In this document: positions 1-12,400 of the stretch, piece by piece
Layout of the letters: the number at the start of each line of letters is the position of its first letter
Numbering within the stretch: the stretch's first letter is position 1
Source: Cladorhizidae sp. MBARI D1340-BT2
Taxonomy: Eukaryota; Porifera; Demospongiae; Poecilosclerida; Cladorhizidae
Assembly: GCA_028752905.1 (NCBI GenBank)
Contig: JAQNBH010000002.1
Span: 29,680,762 to 29,744,761, forward strand
Direction of reading: 5' to 3'
Length of the DNA: 64,000 nt
Position numbers and translations under genes: made by a program
Notes under the pieces: generated by a model
Told to the model about the DNA's origin: nothing
Databases searched by the model: none
Seen by the model: the letters and a program-made list of their open reading frames with translations, nothing else

Positions 1-55
1 TTCCAGTGATTTATGGAGCTATATTCTAGCTCTTCTACCCTTTCATTTCATAGCT

Positions 56-2650
56 ATGCCTCGGAAGGGTGTGAGAAAACACTTGTCTAGGCGAAAATCC
101 CAACCATCGCTGACATCATCTAGCAACCCAGCTCCTAGGCCATTAGTAAAGCGAAAACAATGGACTAACCAGCAAATGGAAGCAGCAATGAAGGCAGTTG
201 AAGGAGGCCAAGGGATGCATAAAGCAGCTGGCGATCATGGGGTCCCTGTATCCACTTTGCAGAATCGAGTAAGTGGCAGAGTAAAACATGGTGACAAACC
301 TGGGCCTAGGCCATACCTATGTTGACAGGAGGAACATGAACTTGGCTCCTTTTTTAAGCATTGTGCAACTGTAGGTTATGGTAAAACAAGAAAGGATGTC
401 ATGCATATAGTAGTGTACGTTGCCAGAGAGAAGGGTTTGCTGATTACTCATGGTTGGTATTACTCTTGGTTGGTGGAATAGATTTATTGAGCGTCAAGGT
501 GATTCGTCACTCAGAAGAAGTGATACCACTGCTCATGTTCGAATGAACGCCATTAACAAGGAAGCGATGGAGCAATACTTCTCCCTGCTCAAAGATATTC
601 TTGATAAACATAATCTGCATTCAAAACCGGCTCAGATATATAACATTGATGAGAGTGGTGTGCCATTCGATTACAAAGTCCCTAATATTGTTGCTAAGAC
701 TGGGTCCAAGAAAATTCGATATAGGCAGTCTGGCAAGAAGGGGCAAGTTACAGTGGTAGCTTGTGCTAGTGCAGTTCAAGCAATTCTGCCAATGATAATT
801 TTTGATGCTCGAAATCTCAACTATGCATGGAGCAAAGATGAGGTTCCGGGAACTCGGTATGGGTTAAGTGACAATGGCTGCATCAATACGAACTTATTCG
901 AAGGATGGTTGGTTGAACACTTCCTTCAATTTACAGTTCCTGGGCTTCTCGATGGGCATAGCACACATTATCAGCCTGATGCAGTTAGATTTGAAAGGGA
1001 ACATGATATTATCATGCTATGTTTACCTCCCCATACCACCAACGAATCTCAGCCACTGGACTGGGGTGTTTTCAAGCCCTTCAAGAGCAAGTGGACTGAA
1101 GTGTGTCATCAATATTTCCATAAGTACCTTGGGAAAGTGATAACAAGATTTAATTTGAATATGTTGTTCTCCCAAGCATGGTTGAAGTCGCTTATTCCTT
1201 CAAACATCATTGCCAGTTTTAAGACTTGTGGAGTGTACCCATACAATCCATCTGCCATTTCAGTTCCAGATGATGACAACACTAGCAGTGAGAAAACTCG
1301 TGATCGATCTGATGAGGGGGGGAGCGGAGATGAGGGAACAAGTGGAGATGGGGGAAGTAGTGGAGATGAGGCAGGAAGTGGAGATAGGGGAGGTGATGGA
1401 GATAGTAGACAACTATCCATTGAGGGAGGGCATGAACTGCCATCTGGTGCGGGAGCGCATGGAAAACAGTGTGGTTAGGGAGGGAGTGGACAGCATCCTG
1501 GTGGGAAATGGGATCGGGGGGGTTCTGCTGAGGCAGGAGGTGCTAGAGCTGGACGTGGTGGAGCATGTGGGTCAGCAGTTCCTTTTGGAAGTAGTGGACA
1601 GTCGGGTGCTGTGGGAAGTGAGGGGACATCAATGTTTGGAACCTTCACAGACGAGCAGTTAGATCTCTTTCAGTGTCGGTACAAGGAGGGATACAATCTC
1701 TCTATTGATCCATGTTACATCCATTGGCTTGACATACATCATCCTGAAACACTACCTGTCAATTACCATGATCTAACTCCTGCTAGAGATTCAGTCTCGT
1801 CTGTGGTGAGTTGTCACAACCTAACCCCTGCTGTAACCCCAGATAAAGATGTCTTATCCGTGGCAAGTTCCTTTACAGACATCTCTCCATTATGTCTCTC
1901 TCCATTATGTCCTGTTGTTGCTAGTACTCCAGGGTTTGCTCCAAAACCTAGTTTAGCTTCAAAAGGGTCGACCAGTGCAGGCAAGATGTCCAGTGAGTGC
2001 AAAGGACTCTTCAAGAGAAGTGAGTGTAGTGTCAAAATACTTGGCTATTCCTGTAGAATCTACTCCAAAACGTGCTGCAAGCAGTTTTCCATGTACCAAA
2101 CTCTTAACTAGTAAAGATTCACTGCGGACACTTGAAGAAAAAGAAAAGAAGAAGCAAGATGAATTGGAAATGAAGGCAAAACGGAAGACAGAAAGGGAAG
2201 AGAAAAAGAAACTAAGGGATGAGGAGTCGAAGAAGAAAGCAGAGAATAGAATCCTAAGAGAACAAGAACAAGTAAAGAAAGCAGAACTGAAGGAAGAAGC
2301 AAAGAAGAAAAGAGAAGTGAAGAGGAAGTATGAGGAAGAAACAGGAAGGAGAAAAGAAGTGAAGAGAAAGCAACAGTGCATCAAAGTGCACCCCACACCA
2401 GCCACAGAGAGTAAAGCAGGTCAGCAAAGGGAAATTGCACCAATATCTGCTGTACGTGCAATGGCTCATATGAGCAAGATGTCATTGAGGGGAATGGTGC
2501 AGATTGGCTGGCATGTGCGTGTGGGAACCCATGAAGATTGTGTGGATGATTGCATAAGAGATGAAGATGGAAAGGATTGCATTTGCCCATTTTGTTTGGA
2601 TTATCTATATAGCTACAAAGTTTGCGTGACAGTTTCAACATTTCAGTTTC
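56..2650 (+). pseudogene. pogo/Tigger-like DDE transposase, decayed
   Basis: A cut-and-paste DNA transposase of the pogo/jerky type, broken in several places. Nucleotides 56-325 encode a basic start and a psq-type helix-turn-helix (around KRKQWTNQQMEAA). The frame stops at 323-325, and a shift near 456 leads into the catalytic domain at 450-1478. The acidic triad can still be seen: Asp in IYNIDESG (648-650), Asp in LLDGHSTH (951-953) and Asp in SQPLDWGVF (1059-1061). After 1478 the frame breaks again in a ggagatgaggg-rich stretch. A highly charged Lys/Glu coiled coil (about 2130-2380) and a Cys/His cluster (HEDC, CICPFC, about 2500-2600) follow, resembling the PHD-like tail of some invertebrate pogo transposases. 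Terminal inverted repeats were not found; the left end probably lies outside the window. The family call is firm; the exact subfamily is not. Confidence 0.85.
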
Positions 2651-3900
2651 AACATTTCCTGCACAAACACATGTTCTCATACTTGGGCAACAATATTGTT
2701 ATTAAATATTGCAATGCAAGATGCTAATCTGGTAAAGGTTGAACTTCTACAAAATTGGGAAAATCTCAGTGAGTGATAATTGATGTACATAATATTAATG
2801 AATGGTTGATAATTGATGCCCATGATTGATAACCGGTTTTGAGTGAGCAGCACAGTCAGTACTGGGGTTCTGTTTTGGAATATGATAATTGGAATGAGAC
2901 TACACCAGTTCACTGTTAAATGGTTGATGGAGCTCCTGGTCTGGATTGAAGTCTTTCAGCACAATCTCTGCAAGTAAGATATAGCATTGGGACAAAACTT
3001 GGGTGATAATTGGTTGCTTACGCTACAGCCAAAGCACACGTCCATACTGAGTCACTTCGACTTGCATTGGAAGTTTCTTGGCAGTCGATGCTGTGGTTTC
3101 ACCACTAAACTTCCAGCATACCTTAAATTCCAAACCAGCTGACCTACCAGCTGACCTAATAATTGATGGTTAAAAATTGAAATTCATCTTGAAGGATCTT
3201 CAAACTTTTTCTTCACTGGCATAGCCAACTCGTGTCCTTTCATAGCAATTTTAGTCCCGCCTGTAATATCTGAATTTTTTAATGAATATTCACGACTAAT
3301 TTGTTTCTGGGTTGCGGAGAAAAAATGTGGTAAGGATTATCAGGGCAAGGTCATTGATGATCCACCCAGCTAGCTCATGTGCAGTAGTGCAAATGAACAA
3401 GTGACTGGACAGTTCATCTACTGAGAACCTCATTTTTCTCTGCAGTTTTGTTTGCAGAAATCTCCTGTGCAACTGTAACCAAGTACTTAAAGTAAAGGGA
3501 GATGCAGCTGATCCTCTTGGCTATGATAATAAAGTAACCATAGCAACAAGATATGGCGACCGGCTGCTCTACCATTATACCAACAAGAAACAAGAACAAA
3601 AACCTCCTACAATTACAATCACAACATTAGATGATCCTTTACCGTGTTATAGTACCCCCCAAAAAGATTGTCTAACTGGCTGTGGTTTTCAATAGTACAA
3701 TCTTACTTCCATTCTTGCTTCCATTCTTGTTTGACAATACAGATGGATTTATATTTTGGTAATTGTTTTTTAATTTAACATAGCTATATTTATAGCCTGT
3801 TACTGGTGAAAACATAACCATGTTGATATGCAGCATTGCTTAAGAATCTATATCCTCACTGGCCTCGAGTGCCTCGCTGCTTACAAAACTAGGAGGAACA
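2651..3900. other. unassigned non-coding stretch
   Basis: No convincing exon or array is visible. A short motif gatgatcctttacc at 3630-3643 recurs in both orientations elsewhere (16397-16410, 48970-48983, 48999-49012) and may be an end of a small repeat family. Confidence 0.4.
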
Positions 3901-3902
3901 AG

Positions 3903-4290
3903 GTACACTCACACCCACACATGCACGCAATACATCTAACACACAGATCCTCACACCCTCATAAATGCACTCACACATACACTCTATCACGCACACAGTC
4001 CACCCACTCACATGCGCATACATACAGTCAAATGGACATACACATGTATACTTTCAAACAATCTCTCATACACACACAATCTATCTAGCATACACACACA
4101 CTCACACACACAGAAATGCACTCACACAAATACACAGTATCATGCACCCACTCACTCCACCCAGTCACATACACATACTCGTATAGACACATGCATGTAT
4201 AGTCGCAAACAATCCCTCATGCACACACTCTCATACATACACACAATCTAACACACCAATACATACACTTTCACAAAAATACACATACAC
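3903..4290. repeat. CA-rich degenerate microsatellite
   Basis: Alternating acac/cacata/cactc tracts dominate the stretch. Open frames across it read His/Thr/Ser-rich peptides on one strand and are products of the low-complexity sequence. Confidence 0.85.
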
Positions 4291-4491
4291 ATACGCTATA
4301 CTGTTAAAAAACTTTACACCCAGCATGCAAGCATTCATGAGAGGTTCATCAGGTCCTTGAACAATAACACATGCTTCCTTGAGAAGCTACGTATAAGTGA
4401 ATGGAATGGTTGTCAATGTTCATTCTCAAAGTACAAGTAGATTAGCAACTACTCACGAGTAGCTCGCAAAGTTTTATTTTGCAATATACCA

Positions 4492-4863
4492 TACACACTC
4501 ACACACATACACTTACTCTCTCACACATGCTGACACACACACATTCTCTCTACTTCACACACACACACTCTATCCTTCACACACACACTCTCTCTCGTCA
4601 CACGCACACTCTCCTTCACACACACACTCTCTCTCCTTCACACACTCTCTCTCTCCTTCACACACACACACTCTCTCCTTCACACGCACACACTCTCTCT
4701 CCTTCACACACTCTCTCTCTCCTTCACACACACACACTCTCTCCTTCACACGCACACTCTCTCTCTCATCACACACACACTCTCTCCGTCACACACGCAC
4801 ACTCTCTCCTTCACACACACACACTCTCTCCGTCACACACACTCACTCTCTCCTCACACACAC
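4492..4863. repeat. ctctcc-ttcacacacaca compound satellite
   Basis: Blocks of ctctctccttcacacacaca repeat with varying CA length. The long Thr/His/Ser frame that crosses it has no features of a real protein. Confidence 0.9.
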
Positions 4864-6139
4864 TGCATTGCAATGCACATGTATGTTCACAGGTGAAGCC
4901 CAGCATGGTCTTACAAAACATACACAGAATTTAATATAAGCAGAAAGGCTGAGAGATATCCACCTGACGAGCAGCCAATGAAGTGACTATCTAATCCGTC
5001 CAAAGTTGTGGCACACCTGTGAGGCCCTATTGCTCAGAAGATGACTGCATCCACTTAAGCCTGGGCAAGTAGTGCAGCAGCAACCATCACCAGTGAGCCA
5101 GACTAACTGAAGGTACATGGAGGGGCTGTTGGTGATCCCTCATGACTAACAAAGCTGAGCTGGAAGGAGGAGATTCTAGTCGACGACAAATAGCTGCACT
5201 GACAATAGCAATTATCACCTCATCAAGAGCTGGTGATGCATTATGAAATGCCCGTGCTGCAATGCTAAAATAATAGGTGTTCTCAATTAGTGCTCACCAT
5301 CTTATCAGCTGCAGAGACTGGTGGGATAGCTCATGAAATCAGTAGTAAAGTGCAGAGCTAGAAATAACAGGCTGTCATCAGTCATTTTCTAAGCAATTCA
5401 CCAATTTGTCCACCAAATCACTGCTTGCTCTGCCAGATTGTCCTAACAGCAAATAACAAGCTAAGTGGCTACTACTAGTCAGCTGCTTAGTGTTGCAGCT
5501 GCAGTGGTTACCAAGAAGTAAAATTCACTTAGTGTTGTGAAAAAGAAAAAGGAGGGGGGAAAAAACTAGTGTGGTTAGCTAATAGCATGCAGTGGCTAAT
5601 TGTATCCCCTAGGCTAATTGCAATGTACTAGGCTGAGGTCTGGTGATTGTAGGAAACAGCTGAGCTAGGTACAAATAATTTCAATGCTGATTGTAGCATT
5701 GAGTTATGGTGGGAATGTACAACTAGACCAAACCAGTGGCCAGGAGGAAGTACAGGAAGAAAGCCTGCTACTGTTACACCAAGCACCTCAGCATTGGTAG
5801 TGAATGAAGATGAAGAGAATGAGTCGGACAGAAGTAGTGAGTCTAGTGACAATCTTCCTTTAGAAGAACTGGATGGAGAACATGCAGTGACATTTTTGTC
5901 CTACTTAACTTTTCATGCTGTATTATCATTTTTTTCATTTTTTTATGAATCATACTATTATTATTGCAAGTATACCAACATTTAGTAGAAGTATAATGAC
6001 TGACCAATATTAGAAAATGACCTAGCAAATCTTATTATGCTAGGACATCATGTCCTACCAACATCAAACCTTATTTCTAGCTCTGAAAGTGCACAACATA
6101 AGCGATGATAAATGGCTGTCTTGATTAGTCAAAATCAGG
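4864..6139. other. downstream flank of the CFAP99-like gene, no gene seen
   Basis: No exon, repeat array or transposon end could be supported. The stretch lies 3' of the CFAP99-like stop codon and may include its 3' untranslated region; no clear poly(A) signal choice could be made. Confidence 0.4.
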
Positions 6140-6447
6140 TCAGTTAGAGCTTGTGTAATGCATCAGGTCATCATTCCTCATACCGTGTATTAATATTCTA
6201 ATGCTATTGCTAATGTCTCCTTCACTCATACTGTGTATTAATATTGTGAAATACTTTATCAGAGTTGCCATGGGGTTCTGAGAATGAAGTAGCTCCAGCC
6301 CAGCATCTCCAGGTGTCTGATGGCTGCTGGAGGCTGCAGCTCCCGATGGCTGTCTCCCTACCCTGGCCTTAGAGTGCAGCTGAAGGGCTGGAGGATTGCT
6401 CTCCATGGGAACTGGAGAGGATGAGGAACGCTGCAATTCCTTCCTTT
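6140..6447 (-). CDS. CFAP99: CFAP99-like last exon, with stop
   Basis: The acceptor is tgtcatgtag before AAAGGAAGG. The exon opens with two bases that complete a Glu codon from the previous exon, then reads RKELQRSSSSPVPM and a low-complexity Ser/Pro/Ala tail, ending at TGA (6140-6142). The last 35 residues include a short near-repeat (ILIHSMSEGD and ILIHGMRNDD). Confidence 0.7.
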
Positions 6448-9400
6448 CTACATGACACAAAAAGGTGAGTGAGAGGAGCGAGGGAGAGAAAGCGAGAAAA
6501 TGTACGCTGGGATGATATTTTTATATCTTCTCCGGTCTATGGGGTTGATGTCTCTGCATTAAACGTAACACGCAGCCTTTGTCTTAGTGAATAGCACATT
6601 TGATATTATATCATTGCCCCCTGGAGGTCACATGATCAAAACACGGAGTTAGACATTTAACAGGTCCCAGCCGATATCACGGTTGAGTTCCCATAATGGT
6701 TGTTGCATGAGCAGCACAAGCTTAGTTGCACCAGCCTGAGAGAGTCTGTGAGAGATATCGAAACATCACCAGTCAGTTAGCCCCCAGACTCGGGTATCAA
6801 TAGCAACCAGTGGAGGTGTAGGAATCGTTCCTCCAGTTCATAGACAACATCTCAATTATCAAGTACCGGAATGTGATAATTATGCCAAAAAACAACAACT
6901 TTGGGTGCTTGAATATAGTGTATGTATGTATGTGGATGTGATATCCTTCATGCGTAGGCTCTCAACCTAGTCAAGTAGCAGTAATTAGGTACTGCAGCAG
7001 AATAAGGAGGACTGCACGTGAATAAATAATTACACTATTTCAAAGTGTGAATGTTGACACTTCAATGTGGTTCACAACAAGGATTGTGGGACTAAAAGAG
7101 GGGCATTTTTCACACATGCACCCACTAATGCCACACACCCCACCCCCCCACAAGTACATAGTCAATTATTATTTTAAGCAGCGGTACCATCCCAGCCCAG
7201 CCCTCCCCTCACACAGTAAAAATAATAATAATAATAATAAATTAAAAAAAGTTTAAAAAACCTACGCACGGGACATTCCAACAAAACATGTTTAAACACA
7301 AACCTACAACTCTGTGAATAATACACATGTAAAGAACCTCTTCGTTTGGATTCCAGTTTGTCCTGCAAGTACACTAGCTTCTGTGCCTTCAGGTTCTGCT
7401 GGAACTCCATTGCTTTCTCCTCATCATTTCGTCTGTTTCATTAACAGGATGAAGTGGATGCAGTCATTAAAGCATCAACCAGAAGGGACTGCCTACCTTT
7501 TCGCTGATTGGATCAATTGGTCATCTCTGTGTTTGGAGAGTGCATCTCTAGTGGAGCTCAGGCATTCTTCCTTCACCTAGCATATTTTAATTCGGAGTGT
7601 GTTCAAATATACTGAGGTGAGCAGCACATATTACCTGTTTGGCGTGTCTAATGGCTTCTCTTTTCTCTTTCTTCTTCTGTTCTGCTGCGACAGTTCTCAG
7701 TGACAGTCGCTCTCGAAGCTGCGGAGTGGGAAAACCGTTTTAAAAGCTATTGTCAATTGTCACTGTTTGTATTATAACACCAACACTAGTTAAGAAGCGA
7801 ACAAACGTCCATCCAAACCGGCATAATCAGGCGGAGCTGTGGAGTTCTGAATCTGCTTGATATCTCAGAGGCAACCATATGCACCATCTTAGCCAAGACA
7901 CCGGAAGCCACCATATGCACCATCTTAACCAAGACATCGGAGGCCACTATATGCACCATCTTAGCCAAGACATCGGAGGCCACGACATGCACCATCTTAG
8001 CCAAGACATCGGAGGCCACGACATGCACCATCTTAGCCAAGACACCGGAAGCCACCATATGCACCATCTTAACCAAGACATCGGAGGCCACTATATGCAC
8101 CAACTTAGCCAAGACATCGGAGGCCACCATCCTAGCCAAGACATCGGAGGCCACCATATGCACCATCTTAGCCAAGACATCGGAGGCCACTATATGCACC
8201 ATCTTAGCCAAGACATCGAGGCCACTATATGCACCATCTTAGCCAAGACATCGGAGACCACCATATGCACCATCTTAGCCAAGACATCGGAGGCCACTAT
8301 ATGCACCATCTTAGCCAAGACACCGGAAGCCACCATCTTAGCCAAGACATCGGAGGCCACCATAGGTACCATCTTAGCCAAGACATCGGAGGCCACTATA
8401 TGCACCATCTTAGCCAAGACATCGGAGGCCACTATATGCACCATCTTAGCCAAGACATTGGAGGCCACTACATGCACCATCTTAGCCAAGACACCGGAAG
8501 CCACCATAGGCACCATCTTAGCCAAGACACCGGAAGCCACCATAGGCACCATCTTAGCCAAGACATCGGAGGCCACCATATGCACCATCTTAGCCAAGAC
8601 ATCGGAGGCCACCATAGGCACCATCTTAGCCAAGATATCAGAGGCCACCATAGGCATCATCTTAGCCAAGACATCGGGAGGCCACTATATGCACCATCTT
8701 AGCCAAGACATCGGAGGCCACTATATGCACCATCTTAGCCAAGACATCGGAGGCCACCATATGCACCATCTTAGCCAAGACATCGGAGGCCACCATCTTA
8801 GCCAAGACATCGGAGGCCACTATATGCACCATCTTAGCCAAGACATCGGAGGCCACTATATGCACCATCTTAGCCAAGACATCGGAGGCCACCATATGCA
8901 CCATCTTAGCCAAGACATCGGAGGCCACCATCTTAGCCAAGACATCGGAGGCCACTATATGCACCATCTTAGCCAAGACATCGGAGGCCACCATATGCAC
9001 CATCTTAGCCAAGACATCGGAGGCCACCATATGCACCATCTTAGCCAAGACATCGGAGGCCACCATCTTAGCCAAGACATCGGAGGCCACTATATGCACC
9101 ATCTTAGCCAAGACATCGGAGGCCACTATATGCACCATCTTAGCCAAGACATCGGAGGCCACTATATGCACCATCTTAGCCAAGACATCGGAGGCCACTA
9201 TAAGCACCATCTTAGCCAAGACATCGGAGGCCACCATATGCACCATCTTAGCCAAGACATCGGAGGCCACCATCTTAGCCAAGACATCGGAGGCCACTAT
9301 ATGCACCATCTTAGCCAAGACTTCGGAGGCCACCATATGCACCATCTTAGCCAAGACATCGGAGGCCACCATATGCACCATCTTAGCCAAGACATCGGAG

Positions 9401-12400
9401 GCCACCATCTTAGCCAAGACATCGGAGGCCACTATAAGCACCATCTTAGCCAAGACATCGGAGGCCACCATATGCACCATCTTAGCCAAGACATCGGAGG
9501 CCACCATCTTAGCCAAGACATCGGAGGCCACTATATGCACCATCTTAGCCAAGACTTCGGAGGCCACCATATGCACCATCTTAGCCAAGACATCGGAGGC
9601 CACCATATGCACCATCTTAGCCAAGACATCGGAGGCCACCATCTTAGCCAAGACATCGGAGGCCACTATATGTACCATCTTAGCCAAGACATCGGAGGCC
9701 ACCATATGCACCATCTTAGCCAAGACATCGGAGCTACAGTCTCTCCACTTCATACGTGGAACTTGAGAAGTAAAAAGTGCACAGGGTAAACACGTTTTGT
9801 GATAATTGGTGGTAACTTCAAATGGTGGTTTATCCTAACATGTACATTATAAGAAGAGGAAATTTCGAATTATAAGAAGAGAAAATTTCGAATTACAAGA
9901 AGCGGAAATTTCAAGTTATAAGAAGAGGAATTTTTTAAATATAAGAATAGGAAATTTCAAATTATAAGCAGAGAAAATTTCAAAAAGAGGAAATTTCAAA
10001 TTATAAGGAAATTTCAAAATATAAGCAGAGGAAATTTCAAATTATAAGCAGAGGAAATTTCAAATTATAAGAAGAGGAAATTTCAAATTATAAGACTGGG
10101 AAATTTCAAATTATAAGCAGAGGAAATTTCAAATTATAAGCAGAGGAAATTTCAAATTATAAGAAGAGGAAATTTTGAATTATAAGAAGAGGAAATTTCA
10201 AATTATGAGAAGAGAAAATTTCTAATTATAAGAAGAGGAAATTTCAAGTTATAAGAAGAGGAAATTTTGAATTATAAGAAGAGAAAATTTCAAATTATAA
10301 GAAACTTTCAAATGAGAAGAGGATATTTCGAATTTAAAAGAAGAGGAAATTTCAAGTTATAGGTAGATATAAGTAGAAAATATTTCGAGGGAGTATTTTT
10401 CATATTTTTCAAAAAAGCTAAATATTAATGAACTTTACTTCGAGGATGCAAAATACACTTAGTTCTCAAGGTGGCGTGGTTTTCCATAGGTTTCACAAAA
10501 GGATTATTCCAAACTCTCCATGAACTCCATGAACTCTCGCTAACATAGCAGAATAGAACGGTAATCAACGTAGATTTGTTTCCCTGTGTTCTGGCCTCCT
10601 GACAAAGGCTTAAAGCATTCAGCTAAAACATCTCAAGAAATAAATTATAAGTTGATCATTGAGAAAGCCACTTTCCAAATTTTGTAAACAAATTCAGAGT
10701 TGTGGAAATCTTGCCTCCATAACTCTGCTAGCTGCTCCTTGGATGGCTAGTTATTCTTGTCTCCATAACTATGCTATATAGCTGCTTCTTGGATTGCTAG
10801 CTACTCTTGCCTCCATAACTCTGCTAGCTACTCTTGTCTCCATAACTCGCTAGCTGCTTCTTGAATGGCTAGCTACTCTTGTCTCCATTACTCTGCCAGC
10901 TGCTGCTTGGATAGCTAGCCACTCTTGTCTCCATAACTCTGCTAGCTGCTTCTTGGATGGCTAGCTACTCTTGTCTCCATAACTCGCCTGCTGCTTCCTG
11001 AATGGCTAGCTACTTTCCACCAGCTGCTTCTTGGATAGCTCGCTACACGTCCAACACAATTGCGATGGGTTAGGTACAAAATACTAAATTGTACATGGTG
11101 CACACTACAAATTTCATGCAGTAGAAATGTCCACAAAAAATAAATCCTGATGAAGGCTAGAGCATCTAGCTGAAACATTGCATGAGCAAATTTAAGTTGA
11201 CTATCAAGCAAGTATAGTTTGTAAAAAAGAATTTTAAAAATGATTATATATGGACTAGAACTTGAGTTATCCAGAAAGCTAGGGACTAACCACCTAATGG
11301 ATAATTGCTGTTCACTACAATTTCATAAGCAAGGCCATGAATTTAAATTAATGCCTTCATTGAGGCAAACCGAAAACAAGGAAAAATACACCCAAAAGGA
11401 TCTTGTCTTTCTTCCTGAGGTTACAGACGGTAGCTACATCTCCCTGGCCAGCTGCAAAGTGCTTTCACTTTTCGGCTCATACAGAACTTTTATTTTCTTC
11501 TTATGGAATGTGTGGTTCCTTCACGTCCTACCCAGGTTCTTTCCGGGCAGCTGTAACCATCCTCAACTCACTCAGCAGCCCTCCTTTCCGCTCTCTTCCA
11601 GCTTGATACGCACATGATCTGGAAGGGACACACTCCGAAATGGAGCGGATATAGGCCCTTGAGGATAATCTGAGTTTCCCGATGCCTGGGGGCAGATAAT
11701 CAAGGTTCTACTGTATACATACATAAACCCAGCCAGCCGTACTAGTAGCCAGAGAATGTTGATCCAAGGTGATATCCAGAATGGAAGAATAGTATTCCCC
11801 CCTACCCCTCACCTCAGCGATGGACATCTCTGAGAGCAGGCCTTGGTCAGAGGTGGCTGTAAGGTCCACAAAGTTAGTTCTGATGATGGGAACAGTCTCC
11901 ATGGCTCTGATCTTCCCGATCAAGTTGGTCCTCTGGCACATCCTCCCCAACTCCTGAAAAATTAAATGCAATTAACAATTAGCACAAGATGTCATCATTA
12001 AAATGGAGGATCTGCAACACAAGAGAGCTTGTTCTTAAAGTGCATTCCCACTTGCTGCTGCCATGTGATGAAGGGGTTAATTAATAAAAGCATGTCACAT
12101 GACTGAACATGTGATTACAATTATGACTGTCAGATAATACACCTGACAATATTGACAACATCCATTAACAAGTGAGCAATTAGTAAAGGGTCTGATCCAC
12201 ACGATCATCATTGGCTTTTACATGGCAATTTTCAAAATGTTAGGCACTAAGCTTCTGCATTACAGACTGTGTTTAACAATCTTACCTCCTCCAGCAACTT
12301 TTCCATGAGCTGCTGCTTCTCCTTGGCCACTTGCTGTACTAAATATAATATACACACAGCATGGGGTTATGTGTTATACTCAAGTATATGCTAGTTGATG

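Noticed and set aside
7879..9789. A 636-codon open frame, with long frames on the other strand as well
   Set aside because: It is produced by a 36/27-bp tandem array whose unit length is a multiple of three. Frames are open on both strands, and it lies in an intron.
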